A stretch of DNA of 64,000 bases from positions 309,076 through 373,075 of the forward strand of contig NZ_FLQR01000008.1 of assembly GCF_900078385.1 (NCBI RefSeq), read 5' to 3'. Both the position numbers and the translations under genes were made by a program. Under the pieces are notes generated by a model. That model saw only the letters and a list, made by a program, of their open reading frames with translations. It ran no database searches and was not told the origin of the DNA. Shown here piece after piece: positions 37,256 through 46,303 of the stretch (position 1 is its first letter; the number at the start of each line of letters is the position of its first letter). The DNA comes from an uncultured Microbacterium sp. (GTDB taxonomy: Bacteria > Actinomycetota > Actinomycetes > Actinomycetales > Microbacteriaceae).

Positions 37256-38208
37256 CGGCGCTGCCCGGCGCCCCCGTCTGCGGAATGACGTGGGGCTGGG
37301 TCGGCACCCGGGGAACCTGGGCGACCCCCCGTGCGGCGGACTCCATGGCGCGGATGGCCGAGACTGGAGCGAACTGGACGGCGCTGGCGTACTCCGCCCT
37401 GCAGGCGACGGCCTTCTCGACCGAGATCCCCTTCCACGACGAGCCCACGGCGACCGACGAGGAGATCGTCTGGGCCATCCGCGAAGCGCACGGGCTCGGC
37501 CTGAAAGTGTGCCTCAAGCCCGTCGTGAACGTCGCAGACGGCACCTGGCGCGCCTTCATCGGCTTCTTCGACTGGGACGTCCCCGACGAGCCGAGCTGGA
37601 CCGAGTGGTTCGCCTCGTACACGGCCTTCATCGTCCACGCCGCGCGGATCGCGCAGGCCGAGGGCTGCGCGATGCTCTGCATCGGCTGCGAGATGGTGCG
37701 TGCGGACGGTCAGGAGGCGCATTGGCGCACGCTCGTCGCCGCGGTCCGCGACGTCTACGACGGCCTCATCACGTACAACTGCGACAAGTATCAGGAGGAC
37801 CGCGTCACCTGGTGGGATGCCGTGGACGTCATCTCCTCGAGCGGCTACTACCCGATCGACGCGTGGGAGGCGCAGCTCGACCGCATCGCGCCGGTCGTCG
37901 CCGCGGCCGGAAAGCCGTTCTTCTTCATGGAGGCCGGCTGCCCGTCGCGGGAGGGCTCCGCGCAGCGACCGAACGACTGGCAGCTTGCCGGCGCGCCGTC
38001 CGGCGCGGAGCAGCTGCGCTACTACGCGGAGATGTTCCGCGCGTGCCGTGACCGGGACTGGGTGCAGGGGCTCATGCTGTGGGACTGGCCCGCCGAGCTC
38101 TACGACCTGCGGGATGCCGCGGCGAACGACGACTACTGCCCGTACGGCAAGCCGGCCGCGGCGTTCCTGCGCGAGCAGTATGTCTCATGGGCGGGGAGCA
38201 CGCGATGA
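37252..38208 (+). CDS. GH113 beta-mannanase-like enzyme
   Basis: 318 residues with no signal peptide. The TIM barrel has acid/base Glu147 in CIGCEMVR and nucleophile Glu227 in FFMEAGCPS, almost the same positions as described for Alicyclobacillus ManA (151 and 231). GH113 enzymes hydrolyse beta-1,4-mannan and mannooligosaccharides. A cytoplasmic location means it acts on imported oligosaccharides and not on polymer. Overlaps both neighbours by four bases, so tightly coupled. Confidence 0.88.
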   Translation: MTALPGAPVCGMTWGWVGTRGTWATPRAADSMARMAETGANWTALAYSALQATAFSTEIPFHDEPTATDEEIVWAIREAHGLGLKVCLKPVVNVADGTWRAFIGFFDWDVPDEPSWTEWFASYTAFIVHAARIAQAEGCAMLCIGCEMVRADGQEAHWRTLVAAVRDVYDGLITYNCDKYQEDRVTWWDAVDVISSSGYYPIDAWEAQLDRIAPVVAAAGKPFFFMEAGCPSREGSAQRPNDWQLAGAPSGAEQLRYYAEMFRACRDRDWVQGLMLWDWPAELYDLRDAAANDDYCPYGKPAAAFLREQYVSWAGSTR

Positions 38209-39146
38209 GCGCCCGCGCGCAGGGTGTGCGCGTGGCCCTGGATGCCGGCCAGACCGGGACGAAGGTCCGGTTCACCCGGCCGAGCGCCCCTCCCGTGGAC
38301 CTCACCTACCCGGGTGTGCGCACCCATGAGCCGCTCATGCCGCAGCTCGCCGCGGTCGCCCGCACACTGCATGCGGATCTGGGGGAGGACCTCGAGACGA
38401 TCTCGGTCGGAGTGTCCGGTCTCACCAGCGCGGCGACCGACGCCGCGGCCCTGCTGCGCCTCACAGCCGACGTCGGCACGCGCCGCGTCCTGCTCGCCCA
38501 CGACTCGGTCACGAGCTTCCTCGGGTCACTCGGCGACGCCCGCGGGGCGGTCGTGGCCGCCGGCACGGGGGTCGTCACCCTCGCCGTCGGCCGCACGCGC
38601 GTCGCGCGGGTCGACGGCTGGGGGAACATCATGGGCGACGCCGGCAGTGCCCACTGGATCGGACGCGAGGCGCTGGACGCTGCGATGCGCGCCTACGACG
38701 GCCGCTCGTCCGGGACCGCGCTGCTCGACGTCGTGCGCGCGCACTGGCCCGACATCGAGCACGCGTACATCGCGCTGCAGTCCGATCCCGATCGGATCCG
38801 CATCGTCGCCTCGTTCGCCGAAGCGGTGACCGCGCTCGCCGGCACCGACGCCGCTGCCGCCCAGATCAGCCTGCGCGCGGCCCGCGAGCTGTCCCTCTCG
38901 GTCGCGACGGCGCTCGCGCGCGTGGCCGAGCCGGACGACGCGGCCGAGGACTGCGTGGTCGGGATGGTCGGCGGAGTGTTCCGCTCCCCGGTGATCCGGG
39001 CCCGCTTCGAGGAGCTCGTGAGCGAGGCACGCCCCGGTGTCGTGATCCGCGTGCCGCGGGGCACGGGCCTGGACGGGGCGGCCGCGCTCCCCGGACTCGA
39101 GGCGACCCACCCGCTGCACGGGCAGATCGCGGTCGCGTCGGTCTGA
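38205..39146 (+). CDS. BadF/BadG/BcrA/BcrD-type sugar kinase-like ATPase
   Basis: 313 residues of the ASKHA fold. The phosphate-1 motif is VALDAGQTGTKVRF, the second glycine motif AAGTGVVTLAV, then GWGNIMGDAGSAHWIG, characteristic of the N-acetylglucosamine-kinase-like branch of the family. Last gene of the mannan operon, so it may phosphorylate a released hexose such as mannose or glucosamine-type sugar before isomerisation. The actual sugar is not determined by the sequence. Confidence 0.8.
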   Translation: MSARAQGVRVALDAGQTGTKVRFTRPSAPPVDLTYPGVRTHEPLMPQLAAVARTLHADLGEDLETISVGVSGLTSAATDAAALLRLTADVGTRRVLLAHDSVTSFLGSLGDARGAVVAAGTGVVTLAVGRTRVARVDGWGNIMGDAGSAHWIGREALDAAMRAYDGRSSGTALLDVVRAHWPDIEHAYIALQSDPDRIRIVASFAEAVTALAGTDAAAAQISLRAARELSLSVATALARVAEPDDAAEDCVVGMVGGVFRSPVIRARFEELVSEARPGVVIRVPRGTGLDGAAALPGLEATHPLHGQIAVASV

Positions 39147-39156
39147 CCGTTCGGGA

Positions 39157-40125
39157 TCAGACCCGCGCGCCCAGGAACGCGGTCTGCGCGAGCCACTGGT
39201 AGGCCTGGCCGCCCTCGTGCTCGTTGTGCGCGTACACCTCGATGGCCTTGTCGTCCCCGCCGAAGTGGTTGAACGCGGCGTACACCGTCGACGGCGGGCA
39301 GATCGGGTCGAGGAGCCCGACGGAGAACAGCGCCGCCGTCCGGGCCCGTGCGCCGAGCGTCACGCCGTCGAAGTACGACAGCGTCTCGAAGACCCGCTCC
39401 TCGGCTCCCCGGTGGGTCGAGAGGTAGCGCACGATCTCCTGGTACGGGTCGCGATCGGTGAGGCCGACGGCGCGCTCGAAGTGGCACAGGAACGGCACGT
39501 CCGGCATCGCCGCGACGAGACCCTCGGACAGGCCCGCGGCCGCGAGCGCGATGCCGCCGCCCTGGCTGCCCCCGGTCACGGCGACCCGCGCAGCGTCCAC
39601 GGCATCCAGCGACCGGACGGCGTCGACCGCCAGGACGGCATCCGTGAAGACGCGGCGGTAGTAGTAGTCCGCCGGGTCCTCGATCCCGCGGGTCATGAAA
39701 CCGGAGGCCGACGGGCCGGTGCCGTGCGGGTCGGCCGTCGCCCCGCCGGATCCCCACATCGATCCCTGGCCGCGCGTGTCCATGAACAGGTGTGCGTAGC
39801 CGGAGGAGGCCCAGCCGAGCCGCTCGACCGGGAGACCGCGGCCGCCGCCGTACCCGTTGTACTCCACGACCGCGGGGAGCGGTCCGTCGATCCCCCGAGG
39901 GAGCGTCAGCCAGGCGCGGACGGGATCGCCTGCGAACCCGGAGAAGGTCACGTCGAAGACGTCGAGCGTGCGCAGCGGCGAGGGCGCCGCGGTGACGACC
40001 GGCGCGTGCGCGACGGCCCGCGAGGAGGCGAGCGTCTCGGTCCAGAAGGCGTCCAGGTCCGCCGGCTCGCGGATGTCGGGACGGTAGGTTCCGAGTTCGG
40101 CGGGGGAGAGGTCGAAGCGGGGCAC
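39157..40125 (-). CDS. CE7 acetyl esterase (acetylxylan esterase/cephalosporin-C deacetylase family)
   Basis: 322 residues, the standard CE7 length, without signal peptide. Nucleophile Ser187 lies in TGGSQGGG; RGQG precedes it as the CE7 oxyanion motif; Asp in GLLDPICPPST and His in NEHEGG complete the triad. It deacetylates short oligosaccharides in the cytoplasm. Convergent with the mannan operon and 10 bp from it; the acetyl groups it removes are probably those on acetylated (galacto)glucomannan, though xylan oligomers are equally possible. Confidence 0.9.
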   Translation of the reverse strand: MPRFDLSPAELGTYRPDIREPADLDAFWTETLASSRAVAHAPVVTAAPSPLRTLDVFDVTFSGFAGDPVRAWLTLPRGIDGPLPAVVEYNGYGGGRGLPVERLGWASSGYAHLFMDTRGQGSMWGSGGATADPHGTGPSASGFMTRGIEDPADYYYRRVFTDAVLAVDAVRSLDAVDAARVAVTGGSQGGGIALAAAGLSEGLVAAMPDVPFLCHFERAVGLTDRDPYQEIVRYLSTHRGAEERVFETLSYFDGVTLGARARTAALFSVGLLDPICPPSTVYAAFNHFGGDDKAIEVYAHNEHEGGQAYQWLAQTAFLGARV

Positions 40126-40151
40126 CGCCCCAGACTACTGAGAGGCGAAGG

Positions 40152-41624
40152 TCAGGCGTGGATCCACACGTCGACGCCGTCCGGCGCCCAGTTGTAGATC
40201 TGCTCGGCGCGCCAGTTCGGCATTCCGACGCAGCCGTGGCTCATCTGGTTGCCGAAGTTGTTGTGCCAGTACACGCCGTGGAACGCCTGGTCGCCGTTGT
40301 AGTACATGACCCATTCGACGTTCTCGACCTCGTAGTTCCAGTACGGGTTGTCCGGGTCGCTGGCGGTCATCGTCTGCGAGCGGACGTGCCAGTTGACCAT
40401 GTAGCGGCCCTGGTGGGTCGGGGAGACGTCCAGGCCGCTGGAGATCGGCCAGCTCTCGACGACCGCCCCGTTCTCCTTGAGGTACAGGCGCTGCTTGCTG
40501 AGGTCCACCTCGAGGAGGCGCACGATCTCCGTGGTCTTGTGCGCCGAGACCTCGACGGGGAGCGTGTACACGCCGTCGCCGCCGGAGAGCTGCTCGGCGA
40601 ACGCGTTGGCGACGCCGGAGGTGTCTCCGAGGATCCGGCCGTCCTGCCCCGCGACGCTGGTCCGCAGGAGCGTGCCGGCGGAGTTGACGAGCACGGTCGC
40701 ATTGGCGGGCTTCTGATCGACCTTGCGCTTGAGCGTGTCGACGACCGTCTGGATCTTCGCGGGATCCGCGGTGATCGAGAAGGCGCCGGTCTCATCCGCC
40801 TCGACGGTGAGCCAGTCGGCCGCGGTCGCGGCCGGCACGGGCACGGTGCGCTCCTCGCCGACGTAGAACCCGATCTTCTTCAGCATGGCGTTGAGCGAGT
40901 CGGCAGTGCCCTGCGCGATCTCGGTGGTCGCCGCGGCATCGAGGACAGCAGGCTGCGGGCTGACGGTGACGGCGGACTCGCCGGAGAGGAACGCCTGCTC
41001 GAGGGCGACGCGGATGGTCTCCACATCGACTCCCTCGCCCGGGACGGCGGGTGTCACGGCGTACGTCGTGCCGTCGAAGGAGACGGTCGCCCCCACCGGG
41101 TCGGTGAAGAGCTCGGGTGCCGCCCCGCGCAGCGCCGCGGTCGCGGCAGCGGCATCGACGGTGACGGGCACCTCGTAGGCATCGCCGAACCACTGCGTGA
41201 CGTTCCACATCGGGCGCTCGCCGAACGCCGTCGCGGCGGCGTCGGTCGCGTCGATCTGTGCGCCGAGGTCGGCGCCGGTGATCGTCGGACCGCCGTCGCC
41301 GAGGGTGACGGTCGTCTCTGCGAGACGGCTCTGGATGGCGTCGGTCGCGGCGCCGGGCGTGAGGAAGCCGACCGGGACGCCGGCGACGGCCGTGCCCGGG
41401 GCGATGAGGACGAGCGAGGCGGCGACGGCACCGGCCAGGACGAGACCCGCCGGGATGCCGATCCACAGGCCCAGGCGACGCTTGCGGGGCGCGGGTTCGG
41501 CGGGCGCCCACTGCGCGGCGGGCGGCGTCTGGACGGGTGCCCAGTCGACGGCGGGCAGCACAGTCGTCGTCTCAGACGTCGACGGAGAGTCCTCCGCCCC
41601 GTTCTTCGTGGCTACGTCAGTCAC
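40152..41624 (-). CDS. Membrane-anchored L,D-transpeptidase (YkuD domain)
   Basis: 490 residues from GTG 41624; an ATG at 41639 would add five residues. A Pro/Ala-rich cytoplasmic tail is followed by one membrane helix (GIPAGLVLAGAVAASLVLIA), two putative peptidoglycan-binding-4-type domains and the C-terminal YkuD catalytic domain. The active site is His463-Gly-Cys465 in MSHGCVGMP with an upstream FHGVYWH. It makes 3-3 cross-links in peptidoglycan or modifies it on the outer face of the membrane. It starts opposite the ROK regulator, and the shared 180-bp region holds an MtrA-like box. Confidence 0.9.
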   Translation of the reverse strand: MTDVATKNGAEDSPSTSETTTVLPAVDWAPVQTPPAAQWAPAEPAPRKRRLGLWIGIPAGLVLAGAVAASLVLIAPGTAVAGVPVGFLTPGAATDAIQSRLAETTVTLGDGGPTITGADLGAQIDATDAAATAFGERPMWNVTQWFGDAYEVPVTVDAAAATAALRGAAPELFTDPVGATVSFDGTTYAVTPAVPGEGVDVETIRVALEQAFLSGESAVTVSPQPAVLDAAATTEIAQGTADSLNAMLKKIGFYVGEERTVPVPAATAADWLTVEADETGAFSITADPAKIQTVVDTLKRKVDQKPANATVLVNSAGTLLRTSVAGQDGRILGDTSGVANAFAEQLSGGDGVYTLPVEVSAHKTTEIVRLLEVDLSKQRLYLKENGAVVESWPISSGLDVSPTHQGRYMVNWHVRSQTMTASDPDNPYWNYEVENVEWVMYYNGDQAFHGVYWHNNFGNQMSHGCVGMPNWRAEQIYNWAPDGVDVWIHA

Positions 41625-41739
41625 GTGACACCCCGTCATTCCGCGCGTTTCGCGTCGTCCCCATGGTACGCGACCGGTTCCGCCTACCTCACATCACGCT
41701 TCGGACACAAATCCGGCCGGTGCACCGTCCGGGGCGAAT

Positions 41740-41755
41740 GTAACGACTTTGTAAA
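41740..41755. promoter_or_regulatory. Candidate MtrA response-regulator box
   Basis: GTAAC (41740-41744), six bases, then GTAAA (41751-41755) resembles the GTAAC direct repeats reported for MtrA. It lies 115 bp upstream of the L,D-transpeptidase start. MtrA controls cell-wall genes in actinobacteria, so the target would be the transpeptidase. Motif match only. Confidence 0.35.
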
Positions 41756-41795
41756 CACGCCTCACAAATTAGCGCCGGAGTCTTGCGCGACAATA

Positions 41796-41814
41796 GTTCG
41801 TAAGCTCTACTAAC
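41796..41814. promoter_or_regulatory. Candidate ROK operator before the regulator gene
   Basis: GTTCGTA-AGCTC-TACTAAC is an inverted repeat with one mismatch, ending four bases before the ATG at 41819. Position suggests autoregulation by the ROK protein. Confidence 0.4.
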
Positions 41815-41818
41815 AAAC

Positions 41819-42982
41819 ATGCAGCGAAGCACGAACGAGACGATGACCGTCGCCCACCGTTCGTTCGGGGGCGGCAAGACGCTGCGGCAGGGGGCCAAGG
41901 TCCTCCCGGAGCACGCCCGTGCGCACAACCGCTCGCTCGTGCTGCAGAACCTGTTCCATCAGGGTGCCATGAGCCGCGCGGACCTCTCCCGCGAGACCGG
42001 GCTCACCCGCGTCACGATCTCCGACCTCGTGGCCGAGCTGATCGCCGACGGCTATGTCGCCGAGCGCGGAATGCGCGAGGTCACCGGCCCCGGCAAGCCC
42101 GCCATCCTCGTCGACCTGGACCGGGAGGGCCACCGCATCATCGGTCTGGACCTGTCCGGCACCGATACCTTCCTCGGCGCGGTGCTGACGCTGGACGGCG
42201 AGATCGTCGCGCGGCACGAGGCTGCGATCCCGGCGGACCCCGCCGATCTCATCGACGTCGTGACGGCGCTCGCCCACGACCTCGTCGCCGACGCGCACGC
42301 GCCGGTGCTGGGCATCGGCGTCGGGACGCCCGGTGTCGTGGACGACCACGGCGTGGTGCTCGCGGCGCCCAACTTCGGCTGGGTCGGCGTCGACCTCGAA
42401 GGCATCCTGACCGCGGCGCTCGCGCTCCCGGTGCTCGTCGCCAACGACGCCAACGCGGCGGTGCTCGCCGAGTACACGTTCGGCGGGGCCGGCGATGACG
42501 TCATGCTCGTGAAGGTCGGCCGTGGTGTGGGCTCCGCCCTCCTCGCCGGCGGACAGCCGATGCGCGGCAGCCGCTTCGCCGCCGGGGAGATCGGGCACGT
42601 CACGGTCGGCACCGATGGGGGCCCCGTGTGCGTATGCGGCAAGATCGGATGCCTCGAGGCGTGGCTGTCCGCCCCGTCGCTCACGGCGCGGCTCCGCGAC
42701 TCCGGCGTCGATCGCGCCGAAGTCCTCCGGGATGCCGGCGAGCGCCTCGGCATCGCCCTCGCCCCCATCGTGGGAGCCCTCGACCTGTCGGAGATCGTGC
42801 TCTCCGGCCCCACAGATCTTCTCGACGGACCACTCGCGCAGGCGACCGTCGAGACGTTGCGCACCCGGACGCTCGCCGAGTTCCACGACGGCGTCCAGGT
42901 GCGGATGACGGAGCAAGGCGAGGACATCGTCCTGCGCGGCGCCGCCGTCATGGTCCTGTCCGGACAGCTAGGGGTGTCCTGA
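41819..42982 (+). CDS. ROK family transcriptional regulator (NagC-like)
   Basis: 387 residues. An N-terminal winged helix (HNRSLVLQNLFHQGAMSRADLSRETGLTRVTISDLV) precedes the ROK sugar-sensing domain with GLDLSGTDTF, VGTPGVVDD, and a zinc site CVCGKIGCLEAW. The kinase catalytic Asp in VANDANAAV is kept. An alternative ATG at 41843 exists. It sits 58 bp before a sugar importer and next to GlcNAc genes; GlcNAc or GlcNAc-6-phosphate is the likely effector (inference). Confidence 0.9.
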   Translation: MQRSTNETMTVAHRSFGGGKTLRQGAKVLPEHARAHNRSLVLQNLFHQGAMSRADLSRETGLTRVTISDLVAELIADGYVAERGMREVTGPGKPAILVDLDREGHRIIGLDLSGTDTFLGAVLTLDGEIVARHEAAIPADPADLIDVVTALAHDLVADAHAPVLGIGVGTPGVVDDHGVVLAAPNFGWVGVDLEGILTAALALPVLVANDANAAVLAEYTFGGAGDDVMLVKVGRGVGSALLAGGQPMRGSRFAAGEIGHVTVGTDGGPVCVCGKIGCLEAWLSAPSLTARLRDSGVDRAEVLRDAGERLGIALAPIVGALDLSEIVLSGPTDLLDGPLAQATVETLRTRTLAEFHDGVQVRMTEQGEDIVLRGAAVMVLSGQLGVS

Positions 42983-43040
42983 CGCCACCGCTCTCGGCCG
43001 CCCGCCCGGAGCATCCCACCGTGAACAGAAGGAAGACACC

Positions 43041-44321
43041 ATGAACACCAAGCTCGGAGCCCTTGCGCTTCTCGGCGCTTCGGCTGTCGTGCTCGCCGGC
43101 TGCGCAGCGAGCGGCACGGCCGCTCCGGAGCAGTCGGACGCGGCCACCGGTGACCTCACCGTATGGCTCGTCGGAGCGGACACGCCGCAGACGGCGCGCG
43201 ACTACCTCAAGGAGACGTTCGAGGACGAGAACGAGGGCTGGACCCTCACTATCGAGCAGAAGACCTGGGAGGACGTGTCCAACACGTACACCGCCGCCCT
43301 GTCGTCCAACAGCGCCCCGGACGTCGTCGAGGTGGGCAACACGCAGGCCCTCGGCTTCGCCGACGCCGGCCTGTTCGCCGACCTGAGCGACATCGAGGGC
43401 GATCTCGGCGAGATGGTCGCCGGTCTCGTGGACGCCGGCACGCTGGACGGGACGCTCTACGCTGCCCCCTACTACGCGGGCGGACGCGTCGTCTTCTACA
43501 CGCCGCAGATCGTCGGCGACGCCCTCCCCGAGACGCTCGAGGAGTACGTGGAGAAGGGCAAGGAGCTCACGACCGCCACGGTCTCCGGCATCTACGCCCC
43601 CGGCAAGGACTGGTACAACGCCCTGCCCTACATCTGGTCGGCCGGCGGCGAGATCGCCGTGCAGGACGGGGAGACATGGGACGCGCAGCTGTCCAGCTCG
43701 GAGAGCATCGAGGGTCTGGAGATGCTGCAGGACGTGTACGAGAACGCGACCAACGCCCCGGTGGACGGCAACGAGAAGGCGGCGAACATCGCCTTCTGCG
43801 CCGGTGAGGTCGGCTTCCTCTCCACACCCGCCTGGGCCGAGGGCAACCTCAACGGCTCCTGGCCGTGGGAGGTCGAGGGCGAGGAGACCTCCGAGGGCTG
43901 CCCCGACACGTTCGCGAAGGACCTCGGCGCCATGCCGTTGCCGGGAGCGACCGCGGGCGAGCCCGCGCCGATCTTCGCCGGCGGCTCCAACGTCGCCGTC
44001 GCGTACAAGAGCGACGCGCAGGGCAAGGCCAAGGCCGCCCTGAAGATCATGCTCTCCGCCGGCTACCAGGAGCTGCTCGCGGCGCAGAGCCTCATCCCGG
44101 GCCTGCTCGACGCGGCCTCGGCGCTGCCGGACACCGCGTCCGCACAGGCGCAGGCCGCGGCGCTCGCGAACTCGAAGGGCACGCCGGCAAGCCCCCAGTG
44201 GGGCGAGGTCGAGGCGGCGCAGCTGATCCCCGACGCGCTCGTGAAGATCGCGCAGGGCGGCGACGTCACCGAGATCGCGACCGAGCTGGACACCGCGATC
44301 GAGGCCATCCTCAACAAGTAG
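43041..44321 (+). CDS. ABC sugar transporter solute-binding lipoprotein (probable chitooligosaccharide/GlcNAc)
   Basis: 426 residues. Lipoprotein signal ends VVLAGC with Cys21. The body starts DLTVWLVGADTPQ and contains YYAGGRVVFYTPQI, resembling NgcE/DasA-like binding proteins. Downstream kinase and NagB genes suggest N-acetylglucosamine or chitobiose as ligand. A large hairpin follows the gene, which would favour binding protein over permease production. Confidence 0.88.
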   Translation: MNTKLGALALLGASAVVLAGCAASGTAAPEQSDAATGDLTVWLVGADTPQTARDYLKETFEDENEGWTLTIEQKTWEDVSNTYTAALSSNSAPDVVEVGNTQALGFADAGLFADLSDIEGDLGEMVAGLVDAGTLDGTLYAAPYYAGGRVVFYTPQIVGDALPETLEEYVEKGKELTTATVSGIYAPGKDWYNALPYIWSAGGEIAVQDGETWDAQLSSSESIEGLEMLQDVYENATNAPVDGNEKAANIAFCAGEVGFLSTPAWAEGNLNGSWPWEVEGEETSEGCPDTFAKDLGAMPLPGATAGEPAPIFAGGSNVAVAYKSDAQGKAKAALKIMLSAGYQELLAAQSLIPGLLDAASALPDTASAQAQAAALANSKGTPASPQWGEVEAAQLIPDALVKIAQGGDVTEIATELDTAIEAILNK

Positions 44322-44329
44322 CGGCATCG

Positions 44330-44368
44330 CGCGGGGGTTCCGCCCGGCTCCGGGCCGGGACCCCCGCG
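44330..44368 (+). terminator. Hairpin between binding protein and permease genes
   Basis: CGCGGGGGT (44330-44338) pairs with ACCCCCGCG (44360-44368), with further CCCGG/CCGGG pairing inside. Such partial terminators commonly set a high binding-protein to permease ratio. Confidence 0.7.
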
Positions 44369-44387
44369 TGCGTCGAAGGAGATGAGA

Positions 44388-45350
44388 ATGACCGCGATCA
44401 CGACACGAGGCGGGGCGGCACGCCGCGTGCAGCCCCCGACGCCGCGGGAGACGACCAGGCGCCGCCGGGAGGCGCGCAGCGCATGGACGCTGCTGGCCCC
44501 GGCCCTCGTCATCCTCGGCGTGATGGTCGGCTATCCCGCCGTGCTGATGGTGATCCAGTCGTTCACGGATTACACCGTCAAGAACAAGGTGCAGGGCACG
44601 GCACCGAACTTCGTCGGCTTCGACAACTACGTCGCGCTCTTCACGCAGTCCGACTTCCCGGCGGTCCTGGCCCGCAGCCTCGGGCTCATGGTGGTCCTCA
44701 CCGCACTCATCGTCGTCATCGGTGTGCTCGTCGCCCTGCTGATGACGCGGCTCACGCGGCCGTGGCGCCTTCTCGTGTCGGTGGGTCTGCTGCTCGCCTG
44801 GGCGATGCCGCCCCTCACGGCGACCGTCGTCTGGGGGTGGATCTTCGACACCGAGTACGGGGTCGTCAACTGGCTGCTCAACACGATCACCGGGTCGGGG
44901 GAGTGGTCGAACCACTCGTGGCTCCTCGATCCGCTGTCCTTCGCGCTCGTCCTCACGATCATCGTGGTGTGGCAGGGCATCCCGTTCGTCGCGTTCACGA
45001 CGTTCGCGGGGCTCGGCCAGGTGCCGACCGAAGTCCTCGAGGCGAGCTCGCTGGACGGCGCGACGGGGTGGAGCCGGTTCCGGCTCATCGTCTTCCCGTA
45101 CCTGCGCAGCATCCTGACCGTCGTGCTGGTGCTGCAGATCATCTGGAACCTGCGGATCTTCACGCAGGTGTACGCGCTGCAGAGCCGGGGCGGGATCGCG
45201 GCGGAGACCAACGTGCTCGGCACCTACCTCTTCCGGCAGGGCGTCGGCGAGTTCGGCGAGACGGCCGCGATCGGCGTCTTCATGGTGATCCTGCTGCTGA
45301 TCCTCTCCTGGGGCTATGTCCGCACGACGCTGAAGGAGGAGGAGCTGTGA
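44388..45350 (+). CDS. ABC sugar transporter permease (MalF type), GlcNAc cluster
   Basis: 320 residues. The ATG at 44388 is preferred over 44382 because AAGGAG (44376-44381) touches the latter. Six helices after a basic N-terminus; coupling loop VLEASSLDGATGWSRFRLIVFPYL. GTGA overlap with the next permease at 45347. Confidence 0.9.
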   Translation: MTAITTRGGAARRVQPPTPRETTRRRREARSAWTLLAPALVILGVMVGYPAVLMVIQSFTDYTVKNKVQGTAPNFVGFDNYVALFTQSDFPAVLARSLGLMVVLTALIVVIGVLVALLMTRLTRPWRLLVSVGLLLAWAMPPLTATVVWGWIFDTEYGVVNWLLNTITGSGEWSNHSWLLDPLSFALVLTIIVVWQGIPFVAFTTFAGLGQVPTEVLEASSLDGATGWSRFRLIVFPYLRSILTVVLVLQIIWNLRIFTQVYALQSRGGIAAETNVLGTYLFRQGVGEFGETAAIGVFMVILLLILSWGYVRTTLKEEEL

Positions 45351-46303
45351 GCACGCAGGTCACGCCCGTCACGCAGCTCGGCACCGTCGGTGTCGACGAG
45401 GTCGTGGACGCCCGCGTGCGGGCGCCGCGCATCGCGCCACGGCGGCCGGCCGGACGCAAGGCCGCCTCCCGCTGGATGCTGAACGCGGCGGCGATCGTGG
45501 TGTTCGCCTGCTCCGTCTTCCCCGTCTACTGGATGGTCAACCTCGCCTTCACGCCGAACGCGAAGATCATCAGCCGGTCGCCGAGCTTCTTCCCCGCCGA
45601 CTTCACCGTCGCGAACTTCCTCACGGCGTGGAACCGCGAGGCCGCGCCCGGGCAGACCGACTTCCCGCACGCCCTCGGCACGACGCTCACGGTGACCGCC
45701 GGCGTGCTCGTCGTCACGCTGCTGTTCGCCTTCCTGGCCTCCGTCGCCGTCGCCCGGTTCCACTTCCGCGGCCGGCGCGGGTTCATCGTCTCCGTGCTCA
45801 TCGTCCAGATGATCCCGGGCGAGGCGATGATGTTCACGATCTACGGGATGATCGACGACTGGCAGCTCATGAACACGGTGCTGGGTCTCGGCATCGTCTA
45901 CACGGCATCCGTCATCCCGTTCACGATCTGGACGCTCCGCGGCTTCGTCGCCGGCGTCCCGGCCGACCTCGAGGAAGCCGCGATGATCGACGGCTGCACG
46001 AAGGCGCAGGCGTTCTGGAAGGTCACCTTCCCGCTGCTCGCCCCGGGCCTGGTCTCCACCGGCATCTTCGCCTTCATCCAGGCATGGAACGAGTTCACGA
46101 TGGCGCTGCTGCTCATGAGCGGCTACAACCTCACCCTGATGCCGTGGCTCAACGCGTTCCAATCCTCGTCGGTCGGCGGCGGGGTCAACTGGGGCGCCGT
46201 CATGGCCGGGTCCACGATGATCGCCCTGCCGGTCATGATCTTCTTCCTCATCGTGCAGGGGCGGATGACGGGCGGCCTCGTCTCGGGAGCGGTGAAGGGC
46301 TGA
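45347..46303 (+). CDS. ABC sugar transporter permease (MalG type), GlcNAc cluster
   Basis: 318 residues with GTG start overlapping the previous stop. A ~45-residue Arg/Pro/Ala-rich N-tail precedes six helices. Coupling loop LEEAAMIDGCTKAQAFWKVTFPLL and late WNEFTMALLLM segment identify a CUT1 permease. Its stop shares one base with the ATG of the kinase gene (TGATG), so the genes are coupled. Confidence 0.9.
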   Translation: MSTQVTPVTQLGTVGVDEVVDARVRAPRIAPRRPAGRKAASRWMLNAAAIVVFACSVFPVYWMVNLAFTPNAKIISRSPSFFPADFTVANFLTAWNREAAPGQTDFPHALGTTLTVTAGVLVVTLLFAFLASVAVARFHFRGRRGFIVSVLIVQMIPGEAMMFTIYGMIDDWQLMNTVLGLGIVYTASVIPFTIWTLRGFVAGVPADLEEAAMIDGCTKAQAFWKVTFPLLAPGLVSTGIFAFIQAWNEFTMALLLMSGYNLTLMPWLNAFQSSSVGGGVNWGAVMAGSTMIALPVMIFFLIVQGRMTGGLVSGAVKG

